Numbered from the stretch's first letter, positions 19,077-29,718 are shown. The stretch: DNA of 64,000 nucleotides from Tritrichomonas musculus (GCA_039105265.1 JAPFFF010000065.1:682001-746000), one strand, 5' to 3'. A program made the numbers and translations. The notes: generated by a model not told the origin, from the letters alone.

Positions 19077-20570
19077 CTTGATGAATACTTAGATGTTTAT
19101 AATATGAAACCAGGTCAATATCGCGAATTGCCGTACTCAAAATATTTATCAGCTGTGTATCTCGATGTTGATAAGGTTACCAAATTATATTTCCCACGTG
19201 ATTTAGTTCCACCACCAGTCGTTCATGACTATACGATTGATAAAGTCGGAGCTACATTCACAATGAATTCGTATGAAGAGGTCCCTACATACATCTGGAG
19301 ATCCAAATTTGTGGCCTCGAAGAATGATTATTGCATGATCCTAGTTCGGGGACCCAATAATAATAGACTCAGAGCAAATTCATATATAGCCTACTCCAGA
19401 AAATATTTCAAGGATACAGTTCTTGCAAACACAACTAAATCACCTGGTGATCATCCAATAGGGTTCGAGATATCGGTTTATTCAAACCCATTACTGTTAC
19501 CAACCATATATTGCTTTGAACAACTTCCGTTATTCCAGGTGAATCAGACAGCTCAGCCAGATAGTGGTCCAAAACCCATACAATTTTCATTCACAAGTGA
19601 TGCGGTTTTTGGTAGAACCCCACCTCGTAAAAGGATTATGGTCAATGATGAGACTTCCCCATTCAAGCGAAGGATTAAAGATTGGTATCACAAGCACACA
19701 ACATATCACCCTCGGAAAAAGCTTATATCTAATGAGTACAGCAGTGATGATGCGACAGCTCTCAGCCCCTCCGGGGATGATGCGACAGCTCTCAACCCCT
19801 TTGGGGTTGAGGTTAGGAGTGATAGGAGTGATGAAGCTAGTGAGAGTAGCGATCATGAGCAAAATCCATATGACCCACGTGAAGCTGAATATAGGGATAA
19901 TGAGGTGCGAAATCAGCCAAAGGTCAGTCCAAATGGGGTATATATGTCCACCGATAGGAGACCAGGGACGAAATCCGTTGTTGTTCGAAAAACAAATAGT
20001 TCATTACAAGAATATCGAGTTGGGAAACGCGCAATGACTGATATACGACGTAAGCTACAGCATTCGCAACAGCATTCGCTGAAGCACTCACAGGGACATC
20101 CAGCACAGCCTCTCAGCCCCTCCGGGGATGAGTATTCCAGTGATGAAGTAGATTCACAGAGAGGGCTTAGAGATAGAACTCGCGATCGGGATCAGTATTC
20201 ATATGAATCTCAAGACAACTCCAATACTAGAACACCTAAGCGTTCATCTAGAGTATCATCTAGGGTATCAGTTCCAAAGCATTCCAGTTCGGTGAAATTC
20301 GGTAAATCATTTAAACCATATCGGGAGAAATTCACACCCCAATTCAAGGGTAATATCATGGACACCACATTTGAGTATGAAATGCCGCCTGAGCGCAGTG
20401 ATGAATATAGTGAGCAGGAACTGAGTTCCCAATATGAGGAGGAAGTTGAGCCAGAGGCCAAGCCAGAGCCAGAGGCAATCGAGCCACCTCGTAGGCGCAA
20501 ACGCAATACAAAAATAAAATCCAAACACAGCCAAAAGCGTGAGAATTTCTTTGACCAATTCAAACCATAA
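19074..20570 (+). CDS. structural protein with disordered basic tail
   Basis: 498 residues. The N-terminal 170 residues look folded and beta-rich (VGATFTMNSYEEVPTYIWRS, 'NNNRLRANSYIAYSR', 'HPIGFEISVYSNPLLLPTIYCF'). From about residue 180 the protein is disordered and rich in Arg, Ser, Glu and His. It ends 'PPRRRKRNTKIKSKHSQKRE', like a nuclear signal or DNA-binding tail. Three LSPSGD/LNPFG segments are encoded by copies of a GC-rich palindromic repeat. It is convergent with the next gene. The family is unknown; a minor capsid or core protein is likely. Confidence 0.65.
   Translation: MLDEYLDVYNMKPGQYRELPYSKYLSAVYLDVDKVTKLYFPRDLVPPPVVHDYTIDKVGATFTMNSYEEVPTYIWRSKFVASKNDYCMILVRGPNNNRLRANSYIAYSRKYFKDTVLANTTKSPGDHPIGFEISVYSNPLLLPTIYCFEQLPLFQVNQTAQPDSGPKPIQFSFTSDAVFGRTPPRKRIMVNDETSPFKRRIKDWYHKHTTYHPRKKLISNEYSSDDATALSPSGDDATALNPFGVEVRSDRSDEASESSDHEQNPYDPREAEYRDNEVRNQPKVSPNGVYMSTDRRPGTKSVVVRKTNSSLQEYRVGKRAMTDIRRKLQHSQQHSLKHSQGHPAQPLSPSGDEYSSDEVDSQRGLRDRTRDRDQYSYESQDNSNTRTPKRSSRVSSRVSVPKHSSSVKFGKSFKPYREKFTPQFKGNIMDTTFEYEMPPERSDEYSEQELSSQYEEEVEPEAKPEPEAIEPPRRRKRNTKIKSKHSQKRENFFDQFKP
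19759..19779 (+). repeat. GC-rich palindromic repeat, in-gene copy 1
   Basis: Contains CTCAGCCCCTCCGGGGAT. The arms CCCC and GGGG flank TCC, so it can form a tight hairpin. Here it is read as A-L-S-P-S-G-D. A variant with longer arms (CAACCCCTTTGGGGTTG) lies 12 bases further at 19793-19809. Confidence 0.8.
20110..20130 (+). repeat. GC-rich palindromic repeat, in-gene copy 2
   Basis: The same 21 bases as 19759-19779, in the same gene and the same frame (P-L-S-P-S-G-D). Confidence 0.8.
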
Positions 20571-20636
20571 TATATGTTTATTCACCTTCATATGTAACAC
20601 TGTATTGCATAGCTTTATTTTTCCTAGAGGCCCTTT

Positions 20637-23600
20637 CTAGCTATTTTGGTTTTTCATCTCAATATATCCACTACCCTCTCCGTATAATTCATATTCGATT
20701 AACGCATTGATGTTATCAATAAATCCTTGGCGAGCTTTCTTCAATTCGACTGGCGGGGCTGTTCGTGCGAACGTAACTAGATTTCCATAAAATGAAGTTT
20801 TATTTTTAGGATCTGGCTTGATTCCCTCATCGAATGTATATCCAAATCCCCATTGAAATACAACTTCCTCTACGAAATCTAACATGTCGCTAAGCTCATC
20901 GGGTACATCTCCTTTCTTTAGGTCACCAGTTTTACGGTTAATTGCCTTGTCAATAATTTTAATCCAGGCTTGGACCTTAGGACCGACACCCTTTTGATAA
21001 GTTTGTTTATGAGTACTCCTCCAATTCGACCAATCTGGGTAGTTGAATGATTTGCCTCTAGCAGACTTTTTCTCAACAGCTAGTTTCATAGGAATGTCAA
21101 AGTAATAGACATATATGGCGTTGCATACCGTTAGAAAATTGGTCAGTTTCCTGATTTTGATATACTTATTATAAGTATTGTTGGACCAGAATATCTTCCA
21201 TATGTGAGAGAACAGGGATGCCCAATAACTGTTAGGTGATAAACGTTTACTTATACGTGCCTTTCCAAGACCGAGATCACCATATGCAGTTTCTAGAGTA
21301 TTCAAGTCCTGGGATTTCTTCAATATATATTCACCACGATCCCAATCGACATTGGCAACATCCTTATTAAATTGCTGCATAAGCCATACATTAAATGGAG
21401 TTGCTTGACGCTTAGCCTTTGTATTACAAATTGTTTTCCAGACCTTCTTATAAGGAGATGCATGGACTAATTTGTAACCGTTGACTATAGCTGGAGTTCC
21501 ACGTTTATCAACAAGTACGATATCATCAACACGGTCACCATTAAGGTCTGTAATATTATTTCCTAATGGGTCAATACTGTTGGTTGGTAATAATCTGTAC
21601 TTGGGAACTCCATTCTCATCAAGATGTTTCAAACAATATTCCTGCGAGGTATCACGAGCTGCTGCTGCTGGAATGTACTTAACTCGAAAGTTACCATTTA
21701 TGACCATATCTAGGAAGTTCTTCTTGAAAGCTGAAGAATCAGCTGAGAGTGCGAGATTGCCAAACTTGTCTAAATGGCCTTTAACATTTGTAAAGTCTTT
21801 ACCTGAACGCTTACCCATGAGACCACTTCGTGATTCAATAGGCACCCTTACATAGTCATATTGTTGTTCTTTAGTATATTTGGATTTTGGTCTGTGTACC
21901 GAACCTGGTACTTCCTTAAGTGATTTCCCACCGTATGCAATCGGAGCTTTAACAGGTGTCCTAACATATTTATATTTAGCTAGATGAGGTGCCTCAGCCT
22001 CAGCCTCAGCCTCAGACTCAACCTCAGTATCACCATCACCATCATCCTCATCCTCCTCACCATCACCAATATCGATAATTCCATCATCATCATCAATTGC
22101 TTTAGTAGCCTTACTGGTTTTATGGGACATGTGTTCTTTAGGTGTAGAAAAAATGTTATTATTTGTATTCTCGCGATTGACATCTTTTTCGAAATCAGCT
22201 TCGATATCAGATTCGATACCCTCATAGACCCTAATCTTATTGATATAGCTTCGTATATTCGACACCTCAGCTTCTGCTTTTGGAGTCTTTATGGTAAGCG
22301 ATCGATCTTCTGCGATTGAATCCAAGTTATGTATGATGTCATCAACCATATCTCGAACCTCCTGAATCTCAAGCGGGTGAAGTTCACGAGGTGCACATTC
22401 GGGGTCATCCGCAATGCGATAGTATTTGGGTAGTACCTCAATGATATCATCAGGGAGAATACGCTTTGTGCGCAGCATGTCCATATCCTGATCAATCCTA
22501 TCTGCACGAGTTCCGATTTCTGGGAATATATTTGACATCGATTGGGATTCCGCCTCCTCCTCTTCCTCTTCCTCCTCAAATTCTGGATTAACGGGTTGTC
22601 TATTGGGATTAGCATCATCCCCGGAGGGACTGTCCACGATAGGGACTTCGCTTGGATCTCCCGGAGATTCCAATCCAGGAAAATCCGATAATGGTATCGA
22701 TAGGGACTTCGCTTGGATCTTCTGGATTGGATCTCCTGGAGGTGCCTCGATAGGGACTTCGCTTGGATCTCCTGGGGGTTTCGGTTGGGATTTCAAATAT
22801 AGATCCGGATTTGTGAAGTAAGTCTCGACATATATCGTAAGCCTTTTCTTCAACTTGTCAACCTGACTAGGATCATTAAAGTCGGTGCTTACCAAAGCTT
22901 GAATCATCTCACCAATCGCATTTACTATCTCAGTCTCGTACATCTCTGGACAATAGATGATATGTACCATATTAGTGATGACTTCCTCTGATACATCGCA
23001 TTTACTAGATAAATACTCAAGAAGCTTACGGTAATCAAGAAGCTTACTGTACGGGACTTTACTACTATCCTCCTCTTCCCCAGAGGCTTCCCCTGAGTCT
23101 TCACCAGAGTCTTCCTCATCCTCTTCACCTGAGTCTTCACCTGAGGGTACCACGATTGGATCTCCTTGGGGTTCCACCTCAGGAAACTCCGATAATGGTA
23201 TCTGTGGGGGTTTCGGTTGGGGTGCTATTGGGGGTTCCGCTTTGGGCTTCGACTGGGACTTCGCGATAGGGACTTCGCTTGGATCTCCTTGGGGTTTCAA
23301 ATATTTATTCGGATTTCTGAAGTAAATTGAAGCTTTCAGCGTAAGGAGGTTCTTCAAACTTTGAACAGACCTAGGATCATTAAAGTCGGTGCGTGCACAA
23401 TCTTTCCTCATCTCATCGATAGCATTTACTATCTCATCGACGTACAAGTCTGAATTATTGATGACTTGTATCATATTATCGATGATTTCATCTGTTACTC
23501 CGCATTCACTAGATAAAAACTTAAGGAGCTTACGGTATGCGGAGTACTTGACTTCACTATAAGCCTCCTCTTCACTTGGATCTCCTTGGGGTGCCACGAT

Positions 23601-24266
23601 AGGGACTTCGCTTGGATCTCCTGGAGGTTCCACTTTAGGAAACTCCGATAATGGTATCTGTGGGGGTTTCGGTTGGGATATCAAATATAGATTCGGATTT
23701 GTGAAGTAAGTCTCGGCATCATTTTTAAGTCTTTGCTTCAAAGTTTGTTTCACACCAGCGTTATTCCTGTTGAATCCATTACACATATCATCTATGTTTT
23801 TGAGTGACTGTCGTATCTCATCATTGTACAGATCTGGATTATTGATGACATGTATCATATTATCGATGATTTCTTTTGACACACCACATATAACATATAA
23901 TAACTTAAGAGTACCACGGAGATTGTTGTTCTGGACTTTATTCCGATAATATTCATATTTACCTGGGTCTTCGGAGTTTTTCAAATAATTATCCAGTTCG
24001 TAGTTGAACTCTCGGAGCCTGTACGAAAGACGGTCCTTAGTACGTTCAACTTGATCAGCCTCAATGGGATCTGATCCTTGATTTGGCCATACGCGCTTAA
24101 GCTCCAAGAACTTACTAAGCACCTTATCACCGTACAGATTTCTATCATTGATGACACCTATCATAGCGTTGATGGTTTCATCTGTTGCTTTGCATTCAGT
24201 ATATATAAACTTAAGGATATTACGGTCTCTGGCGCTCTTGACTTCATTATCAATACGGGTAAGCAT
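20637..24266 (-). CDS. large four-repeat protein of unknown function
   Basis: 1209 residues. Four copies of a helical module lie in the first 500 residues, near 25, 127, 253 and 425: each reads 'C.vs.EiI.nMI.vIn...LY..eI...i..m'. They are joined by Pro-rich linkers built on PGDPSEVPI and acidic runs. A long Asp/Glu-rich stretch at 560-720 follows. The C-terminal 450 residues are a separate domain with 'ITDLNGDRVDDIVLVDKRG' near 905, resembling a calcium-loop or FG-GAP pattern, and 'NVWLMQQFNKDVANVDW'. Similar loops occur in proteins of large DNA viruses. A virion or terminal-protein role is possible; I do not recognise the family. It is divergent from a TAAATG start at 24282-24287. Confidence 0.7.
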   Translation of the reverse strand: MLTRIDNEVKSARDRNILKFIYTECKATDETINAMIGVINDRNLYGDKVLSKFLELKRVWPNQGSDPIEADQVERTKDRLSYRLREFNYELDNYLKNSEDPGKYEYYRNKVQNNNLRGTLKLLYVICGVSKEIIDNMIHVINNPDLYNDEIRQSLKNIDDMCNGFNRNNAGVKQTLKQRLKNDAETYFTNPNLYLISQPKPPQIPLSEFPKVEPPGDPSEVPIVAPQGDPSEEEAYSEVKYSAYRKLLKFLSSECGVTDEIIDNMIQVINNSDLYVDEIVNAIDEMRKDCARTDFNDPRSVQSLKNLLTLKASIYFRNPNKYLKPQGDPSEVPIAKSQSKPKAEPPIAPQPKPPQIPLSEFPEVEPQGDPIVVPSGEDSGEEDEEDSGEDSGEASGEEEDSSKVPYSKLLDYRKLLEYLSSKCDVSEEVITNMVHIIYCPEMYETEIVNAIGEMIQALVSTDFNDPSQVDKLKKRLTIYVETYFTNPDLYLKSQPKPPGDPSEVPIEAPPGDPIQKIQAKSLSIPLSDFPGLESPGDPSEVPIVDSPSGDDANPNRQPVNPEFEEEEEEEEAESQSMSNIFPEIGTRADRIDQDMDMLRTKRILPDDIIEVLPKYYRIADDPECAPRELHPLEIQEVRDMVDDIIHNLDSIAEDRSLTIKTPKAEAEVSNIRSYINKIRVYEGIESDIEADFEKDVNRENTNNNIFSTPKEHMSHKTSKATKAIDDDDGIIDIGDGEEDEDDGDGDTEVESEAEAEAEAPHLAKYKYVRTPVKAPIAYGGKSLKEVPGSVHRPKSKYTKEQQYDYVRVPIESRSGLMGKRSGKDFTNVKGHLDKFGNLALSADSSAFKKNFLDMVINGNFRVKYIPAAAARDTSQEYCLKHLDENGVPKYRLLPTNSIDPLGNNITDLNGDRVDDIVLVDKRGTPAIVNGYKLVHASPYKKVWKTICNTKAKRQATPFNVWLMQQFNKDVANVDWDRGEYILKKSQDLNTLETAYGDLGLGKARISKRLSPNSYWASLFSHIWKIFWSNNTYNKYIKIRKLTNFLTVCNAIYVYYFDIPMKLAVEKKSARGKSFNYPDWSNWRSTHKQTYQKGVGPKVQAWIKIIDKAINRKTGDLKKGDVPDELSDMLDFVEEVVFQWGFGYTFDEGIKPDPKNKTSFYGNLVTFARTAPPVELKKARQGFIDNINALIEYELYGEGSGYIEMKNQNS

Positions 24267-24281
24267 ACCTTTATTTTATAG

Positions 24282-24287
24282 TAAATG
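24282..24287 (+). promoter_or_regulatory. TAAATG start context next to the inserted transposon
   Basis: TAAATG preceded by 'tttattttatag' fits the element's gene-start signal and opens a short frame on the plus strand. The AT-rich insert begins within about 100 bases. This is probably the original left side of the fibre-like locus. Confidence 0.4.
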
Positions 24288-24404
24288 TTCAGTATAGAAC
24301 AGAGAAAGGTGAGGGCGCTATCAATAATCATGTTTTTGTATAATTTTGATATATTATATTTAGTATTAGTTATTAAGTAATATTTTAGATTTTTAATAAA
24401 AATT

Positions 24405-27400
24405 ATTCCATACATCATGTTTTAAATGTATTTTAATTTTTTATTAATTTTGAGAAGTTTATTTTTTATTTTTATATAAACTATTCAAATTAAAAATTTA
24501 ATTTATTGTAGGTAAAGCTCTAAATGTGTAAATTCAATTCCTTTCCCCCAAAAAGGCTAATGGCTATACTGATATCAGCGCATTTTGTATGTTCTTATTT
24601 TGGCAATATTTATAAGTATTTGATAATTATACAATTCTTTATACTTTTCAACCAATTTAAAACTAACAAAAAAAGGATAATAAATTGGGAATAAAATGAA
24701 TATTCACATGCAAAACAAATACTACCTTTTGTATCAAATGTTAATAAAGACATTGTGAAATTTCACATTTTTTTTTAACAGTTGGCAAGTATCTTAAAAA
24801 GGCATTGAACTTATACAATTAGATCTCAAAATAACAAAGAAATCTTTGAAAAAATATTTTTATTTTTAAAATGAAATTTGTGATCTTATTTTATTATTTT
24901 TTGTTCATAGGAAATGTTCAAAAAACAACAATATAATGCTGTAATAAAACTTAAATTAAAGAAATAAAGTTTAAAATAAAGAATAATAAAATTTTATTGA
25001 TATGTAATTGAGATAATATTTAAGCTATTTCTTTTTTTTTTATTTGTTGTTTAAGTTTGTTAGAATAATCATTTAGTGGATTTTGATAAAGAAACTCCAT
25101 AAAATCTTTTATATTTGTTTTATCAAGTGCTTTTATTTCAAATTCATTTAAATTAAATCTCGTTGTCATAACCGATTGAGGCTGCAATTTTTTTTTATTC
25201 ATTGCTTGCTTCCTCTTTTCTTTTCTGATAATCTTTAATTCATTATATTCATCAGTTTTATAACGATTAATAATTGAACTTCCTGATAATTTTGAAGGGA
25301 TGTATATACACTCATTCCATTGAATTTTTTTATAATTTTTAAACCAAATAACAAAAGGTTTTATATCAACCTTATGATTAGCTAAAAGTTCATTATTTTG
25401 TTTCATATTAGCCCAAATGATTGTAAAAAGCTGAAATGGTGTATATGCAGATATTTCACCATCTTTCTGAATCAATTCACCACCAACCGCAACTCCTGCT
25501 TCATTTAGTCTTTCTCTTCTTTTTATTGAAATGTTATTTTTATCAATTAATGTTTTAATAAAGAATCCTTTTGATAGTGAATTGATCATATTATACCACG
25601 AATGATCATAATGGCTTGATAAACGGATAATTCCAAATAGATTTTCTAAAGGGTGTGATGAAATGTTACCCAAACGTATGAAATCGAATGATTTCAATGC
25701 AACCGCCAAACCGATAATAGTATTTATTATTCTTTCAATTCCTATTCTTGAATGAATTGAATTTTTATTATAATTTTTTTGAAATAAATGAAAGAATAAA
25801 AATTGATATGCAAGATCCAATAAAAAAACGCGACTATCAATAGATAAATTGGGATTTTTTAAACTTTCAATAATAACATTAAAAGGAAGTATAAAAAACA
25901 AGAGATGATAATCTTTAAATTCAATTGATTTCAAAACTGTTTCTGTAGAAAATAATTTTAAAGAATACGAGTCCTTCATCTTTCCTATAGCACTATCATC
26001 AGAAATGACATGACCTAAATTATATTTTTGCATTTCGTGCGGAAAAATTTCAATGTTTGATAATATGTCAAGATTTATCTTGCCTTCAAGAAAATAGGAT
26101 CTAAGCAATTTTATGGAATGCAAAAAATCGGATATTGGCAAATAAATATCGTTTTTTAAAAAATTTTGGCTTAATTGATTTACAATTTCTAAAAAAGTCT
26201 TTTTTTGTTTAATCATTTGTAAAACTTGTTGGAAAAATAAATCATGGAAAATATCATAATAGTGGTCTCCATCAGTAGCCACAAATTTGATAATTATGTT
26301 GTTTTCTGCTAATTTTTTTTTCAAAAATAAAAATACTTTTTTTATATCTTCATTAGCTGAACCAGACTCAGCAAAACGTACATAAATAGGAAATGAGTCA
26401 ATTTTTTTATTAATTGATTGAATATGAAAAACAAAAATATTTTTGTATATTTTATTTTCTTGAATATATTTCAAATTTGGCAAACTTTTTAAAATAAATT
26501 TTCCTTCAATATTTTTAAATTTGGCGGCATCTATAGCTAAAGTAACATATAATGGATCGTTTTTTGGTTGTTTTAAATTTAAATCTTTTAAAATTTCATC
26601 ACAATTGAATTCATTAGTCAAGTTATTACTAATTCTTTGTAAAACCGGTGAAAACTTTTTGCGAATATTTCTTTCATGCGGAATTGGCAGATATTTCTGA
26701 AGGAGCCTATAACAAGGACTTCCAATAATAAAAGCAACAGTCATTAAATCATAAAAATGCTTTGAATAAACTCTTAAATTTGGTTCAATTTTTGATTGTT
26801 GAATCATCTCATCAAAAATTTTATTATTCTGAAAAGATTTTGACTCATTAGATTTATTGAATAAGCTTTTTTCATCTTTTAATTTTCGATTTTCAATAAT
26901 AAGATTTTGATATTTTTCTTCAAGGATTTCATTTTTTCTTTTTAGTAATTCGATTTGATGGTTAGTATTTACATCATAACGAGGTTTTGATATTAAAAAG
27001 TCGTCATTAATATTTTTTACTGAATCTATAGGAATAGAATTTTGATTTTTTAAAAGAAAATCAACTGCAAGTTGATATCCATCAAAATTTAATGCTTTTA
27101 GAGAATATAACATTTGCAAAATTAAAAGAATATTTTCAATAATGTCGATACTCAAATCTGAATTGCTAATTTCTACTAATGCTTGGAAAAGTGAAATTAA
27201 TGAACTTTGGTTTGATAGTATAAAGTATTTTAAGATTGAAATGATCTGAATTATTATATTTTTCTTCTCATTTGTAATTATTTTCAAAATCATAAAAAAA
27301 AATTCGGCATAACATGATATTCCGTATTTTTCAATGTTTTTAATAATTGATAATGTCTTTTTGCTTTGATAATTGATAAATTTTTTCTCAATTTTAGTTT

Positions 27401-27752
27401 GCATTTTCGAAATAAAAATATCATTCATCTTATAACTCATTATTTTTTCGATTATTTCATCTCTATTCAATGAATTATTTGTTTCGGCATCGTCTGAAAC
27501 TGAATTTGCTGATGTATTTTCTGGTTTTTCGTTTTGAATATCTAATAATATTTGATCTTCTTTTTCAAATTCATTCTCTTCGTTGCACTCGATTTCTGTA
27601 TCAAAAAATGAGATAAGAATTTGATTAGTTAAGTCGACAAGTTGATTTGATTCTTCCATTTTGTAAATTTTAAATTCAATACTTTACAAAATTTAACGTT
27701 TTTTTTTATTCCAAAAAAAAAAAAAACAGTAATAAAACATGATGTATGGAAT
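24405..27752. mobile_element. AT-rich DNA transposon inserted in the outer Maverick
   Basis: A very AT-rich block holding one transposase gene lies within the GC-richer Maverick. A 19-bp inverted repeat, ATTCCATACATCATGTTTT at 24405-24423 and its complement at 27734-27752, brackets the gene. No clean target duplication is seen directly outside, and AT-rich DNA continues to about 28115. The outer limits are therefore uncertain, and the inverted repeat may be subterminal. The insertion is next to, or in the 5' end of, the fibre-like gene at 28130. Confidence 0.6.
25020..27659 (-). CDS. DDE transposase, possibly P/THAP9-like
   Basis: 879 residues from ATG 27659, fully open. The order of acidic residues fits an RNase H-type transposase: 'YVTLAIDAAKF' (D377), 'IIKFVATDGDHYYDIF' (D463), 'SDFLHSIKLLR' (511-521, like the D..H..K..R segment of P-type enzymes) and 'HPLENLFGIIR' (E672). 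The last motif, LENLFG.IR, is typical of the P element and THAP9. A coiled coil lies near residues 235-270. No THAP or other zinc finger is visible at the N-terminus. It would cut and rejoin the element's ends. A DDE enzyme is fairly sure; the P-like assignment is tentative. Confidence 0.55.
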   Translation of the reverse strand: MEESNQLVDLTNQILISFFDTEIECNEENEFEKEDQILLDIQNEKPENTSANSVSDDAETNNSLNRDEIIEKIMSYKMNDIFISKMQTKIEKKFINYQSKKTLSIIKNIEKYGISCYAEFFFMILKIITNEKKNIIIQIISILKYFILSNQSSLISLFQALVEISNSDLSIDIIENILLILQMLYSLKALNFDGYQLAVDFLLKNQNSIPIDSVKNINDDFLISKPRYDVNTNHQIELLKRKNEILEEKYQNLIIENRKLKDEKSLFNKSNESKSFQNNKIFDEMIQQSKIEPNLRVYSKHFYDLMTVAFIIGSPCYRLLQKYLPIPHERNIRKKFSPVLQRISNNLTNEFNCDEILKDLNLKQPKNDPLYVTLAIDAAKFKNIEGKFILKSLPNLKYIQENKIYKNIFVFHIQSINKKIDSFPIYVRFAESGSANEDIKKVFLFLKKKLAENNIIIKFVATDGDHYYDIFHDLFFQQVLQMIKQKKTFLEIVNQLSQNFLKNDIYLPISDFLHSIKLLRSYFLEGKINLDILSNIEIFPHEMQKYNLGHVISDDSAIGKMKDSYSLKLFSTETVLKSIEFKDYHLLFFILPFNVIIESLKNPNLSIDSRVFLLDLAYQFLFFHLFQKNYNKNSIHSRIGIERIINTIIGLAVALKSFDFIRLGNISSHPLENLFGIIRLSSHYDHSWYNMINSLSKGFFIKTLIDKNNISIKRRERLNEAGVAVGGELIQKDGEISAYTPFQLFTIIWANMKQNNELLANHKVDIKPFVIWFKNYKKIQWNECIYIPSKLSGSSIINRYKTDEYNELKIIRKEKRKQAMNKKKLQPQSVMTTRFNLNEFEIKALDKTNIKDFMEFLYQNPLNDYSNKLKQQIKKKEIA

Positions 27753-28129
27753 GGATTTCGCTGATATTCTGGCATATGCAATTATTCATATTAACTTAAA
27801 AAATAAGATATAGTAATTTATTTTATGTCACTAATTTAATCAAATTTTTGTTTTATTTTATTTTTAAATCATCATTATTATATTGTTTTTTCAATATTTC
27901 TTACTATTAATACAAATTAATATTTTATATTATTATATATATAATAATTTTTGTAAAAAAACTGTGATATAATAGTCTTTTACAGAGATAAAATTAGTTT
28001 ACTTTTTTTACTCAAGTTGTTCAATTTAAAACCAATTTCAAAATTTATAATGTCATTAAATAGATATTTTAATAAAGATAATAATATTATAAATAAAAAT
28101 CTAATTTATCAAATATTGGTAGAGAAAAA
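27753..28129. other. AT-rich non-coding sequence
   Basis: Extremely AT-rich with no gene. It probably belongs to the transposon insert or to its flank. The composition changes sharply at about 28115, where Maverick-like sequence resumes. Confidence 0.5.
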
Positions 28130-29287
28130 GTGGTAGGTGAAGTGAGCGCCCACACCTTTGAACAGAGTGGATTTTCAATAAAAGCGTCCACTATCGACGA
28201 GTTACTAATAGAATACATCAAAAAGTATGCATGTATGTGTCATAATGGGTCGAATATAACTGGTGCCAACCAGGAGCAAATCAAGGAACTCATTACGAGT
28301 ACAGTTGGTGAGCAACTCGAAAAATATGCCTTAGCCAAGGACCTTGAGTCATACGCTTTGCAAACCCAGCTATTCGACTATGTGAAAACCGAGGATTTCA
28401 ATACGGAGATGCTGAAGTACGCATCTAGTGAAGATGTGGATGGTGCCATTGGGGAATTACGTGATTACATCGCCAAAAACTGTGCGCTATCTACTGAAAT
28501 ACCTGAGGTCCCTGAGAACATCGGTACGAGTGATTCATTGAGTACTGCTTTGGAACCATATGCGAAGCTTGCGAACTTAGGTGAGTATGTGAAGACCCAG
28601 GACTTGCCAGATATGACCGAGTATGCGAAGCTTGCGAACTTAGGTGAGTACGCTAAAGCTCAGGACTTACAGTCTTATGTGAAGACCCAGGACCTCCCTG
28701 AGATACCCACAGTTCTCAAAAATAGTGAGTTGCAATTGAATCCGAATGAAGAACCAACAGAAGAAGTTCAACAGAAATTGATGAATGATGATACACCACT
28801 ATCAGCACAAGCATCATATATATTATCATCCGTGGCAATAACTAAATCATTGGATGTTTGGGCTGAACGATATGCTCTCAAAACGGATATCCCAGAACCA
28901 GTTGACTTGACACCATATTATACTAGTGGTCAGGCTGATGAGAAGTTCGTCGATGAAGATGAGCTCGCATATGAATTAGATAAGTATGAGACCAAGGATG
29001 TGGCTGATGGGAAGTATGCGAAGCTTGCGAACTTAGGTGAGTACGCGAAGCTTGCGAACTTAGGTGAGTACGCTAAGACCCAGGACTTGCCAGATATGAC
29101 CGAGTACGCGAAGCTTGCGAACTTAGGTGAGTACGCTCTCAAAACGGATATCCCTGAGGTACCAACAGATTTGGTTAATGAATCTGCACTGAGTACCACG
29201 CTATATGGCACTGAATTGAATATTGCATATCCAGCAAACTTATATGACGGTGCATATATTACCCCTAGGTTACCCAATGCTGGAGTT
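28130..29287 (+). pseudogene. fibre-like gene of the outer Maverick, left part
   Basis: A repetitive stalk protein. Units of the type 'YAKLANLGEYAKTQDLPDMTE' and 'YALKTDIPE' recur from about residue 75 onward, matching at DNA level 'gcgaagcttgcgaacttagg'. Such repeats are typical of trimeric phage-like fibres. The locus is broken: the AT-rich transposon lies just upstream and the inner Maverick enters at its right edge. The right part of the locus is at 50984-52446. The Maverick probably used it for attachment to cells. Confidence 0.6.
29283..29287. repeat. 5-bp target-site duplication of inner Maverick
   Basis: GAGTT directly precedes the left AGTAGT terminus, and GAGTT follows the right terminus at 50984-50988. 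The sixth base differs on both sides. Confidence 0.8.
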
Positions 29288-29718
29288 AGTAGTATAGCTA
29301 AGCAGGGTTTCGTAGCTTCGCCACTTCACCCTGCTTAAAGTTGTAACACCCCCCCTCTTAACGATTCAACTCATGTCAAAACCTATGTTAACACCTCATC
29401 ATCCACCTCACCACACCACCTCACGTTTCAACTCACGTCAAAACCCAAAGTTAACATCACAACGCATCACCTCACGTTGAACTCACATTGAACTCATGTC
29501 AAAACCTATGTCACCACCTCACGTTGAACTCACGTTGAACTCACGTCACAACACATGTTACCACCTCACTACATCACCTCACGTTGAACTCACGTCATCT
29601 AACTTAATGTGTCATAATACATCATTACATACTGGATAAAAACTTACAATCCCATTACATAATGTGCGTTTTGACTTTCATTTATATCAACATATATTTT
29701 AGCGTGCCTATTTTTGTT
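29288..29718 (+). repeat. inner Maverick terminal inverted repeat, left
   Basis: 431 bp, the reverse complement of 50543-50983 (441 bp). The outermost 50 bases hold an inverted pair, AAGCAGGG and CCCTGCTT. Then come many direct repeats of about 11 bases around CACGTTGAACT, which explain the length difference. The inner edge contains the TATTTTTG box used by the polymerase gene. Confidence 0.9.

Noticed and set aside
22603-22821. Plus-strand frame rich in SPGGFGW and TSLGSPG
   Set aside because: It is the antisense shadow of the PGDPSEVPI linkers in the 1209-residue gene.
28930-29277. 115-codon minus-strand frame with SPKFASFAY repeats
   Set aside because: Antisense shadow of the stalk repeats in the fibre-like gene.
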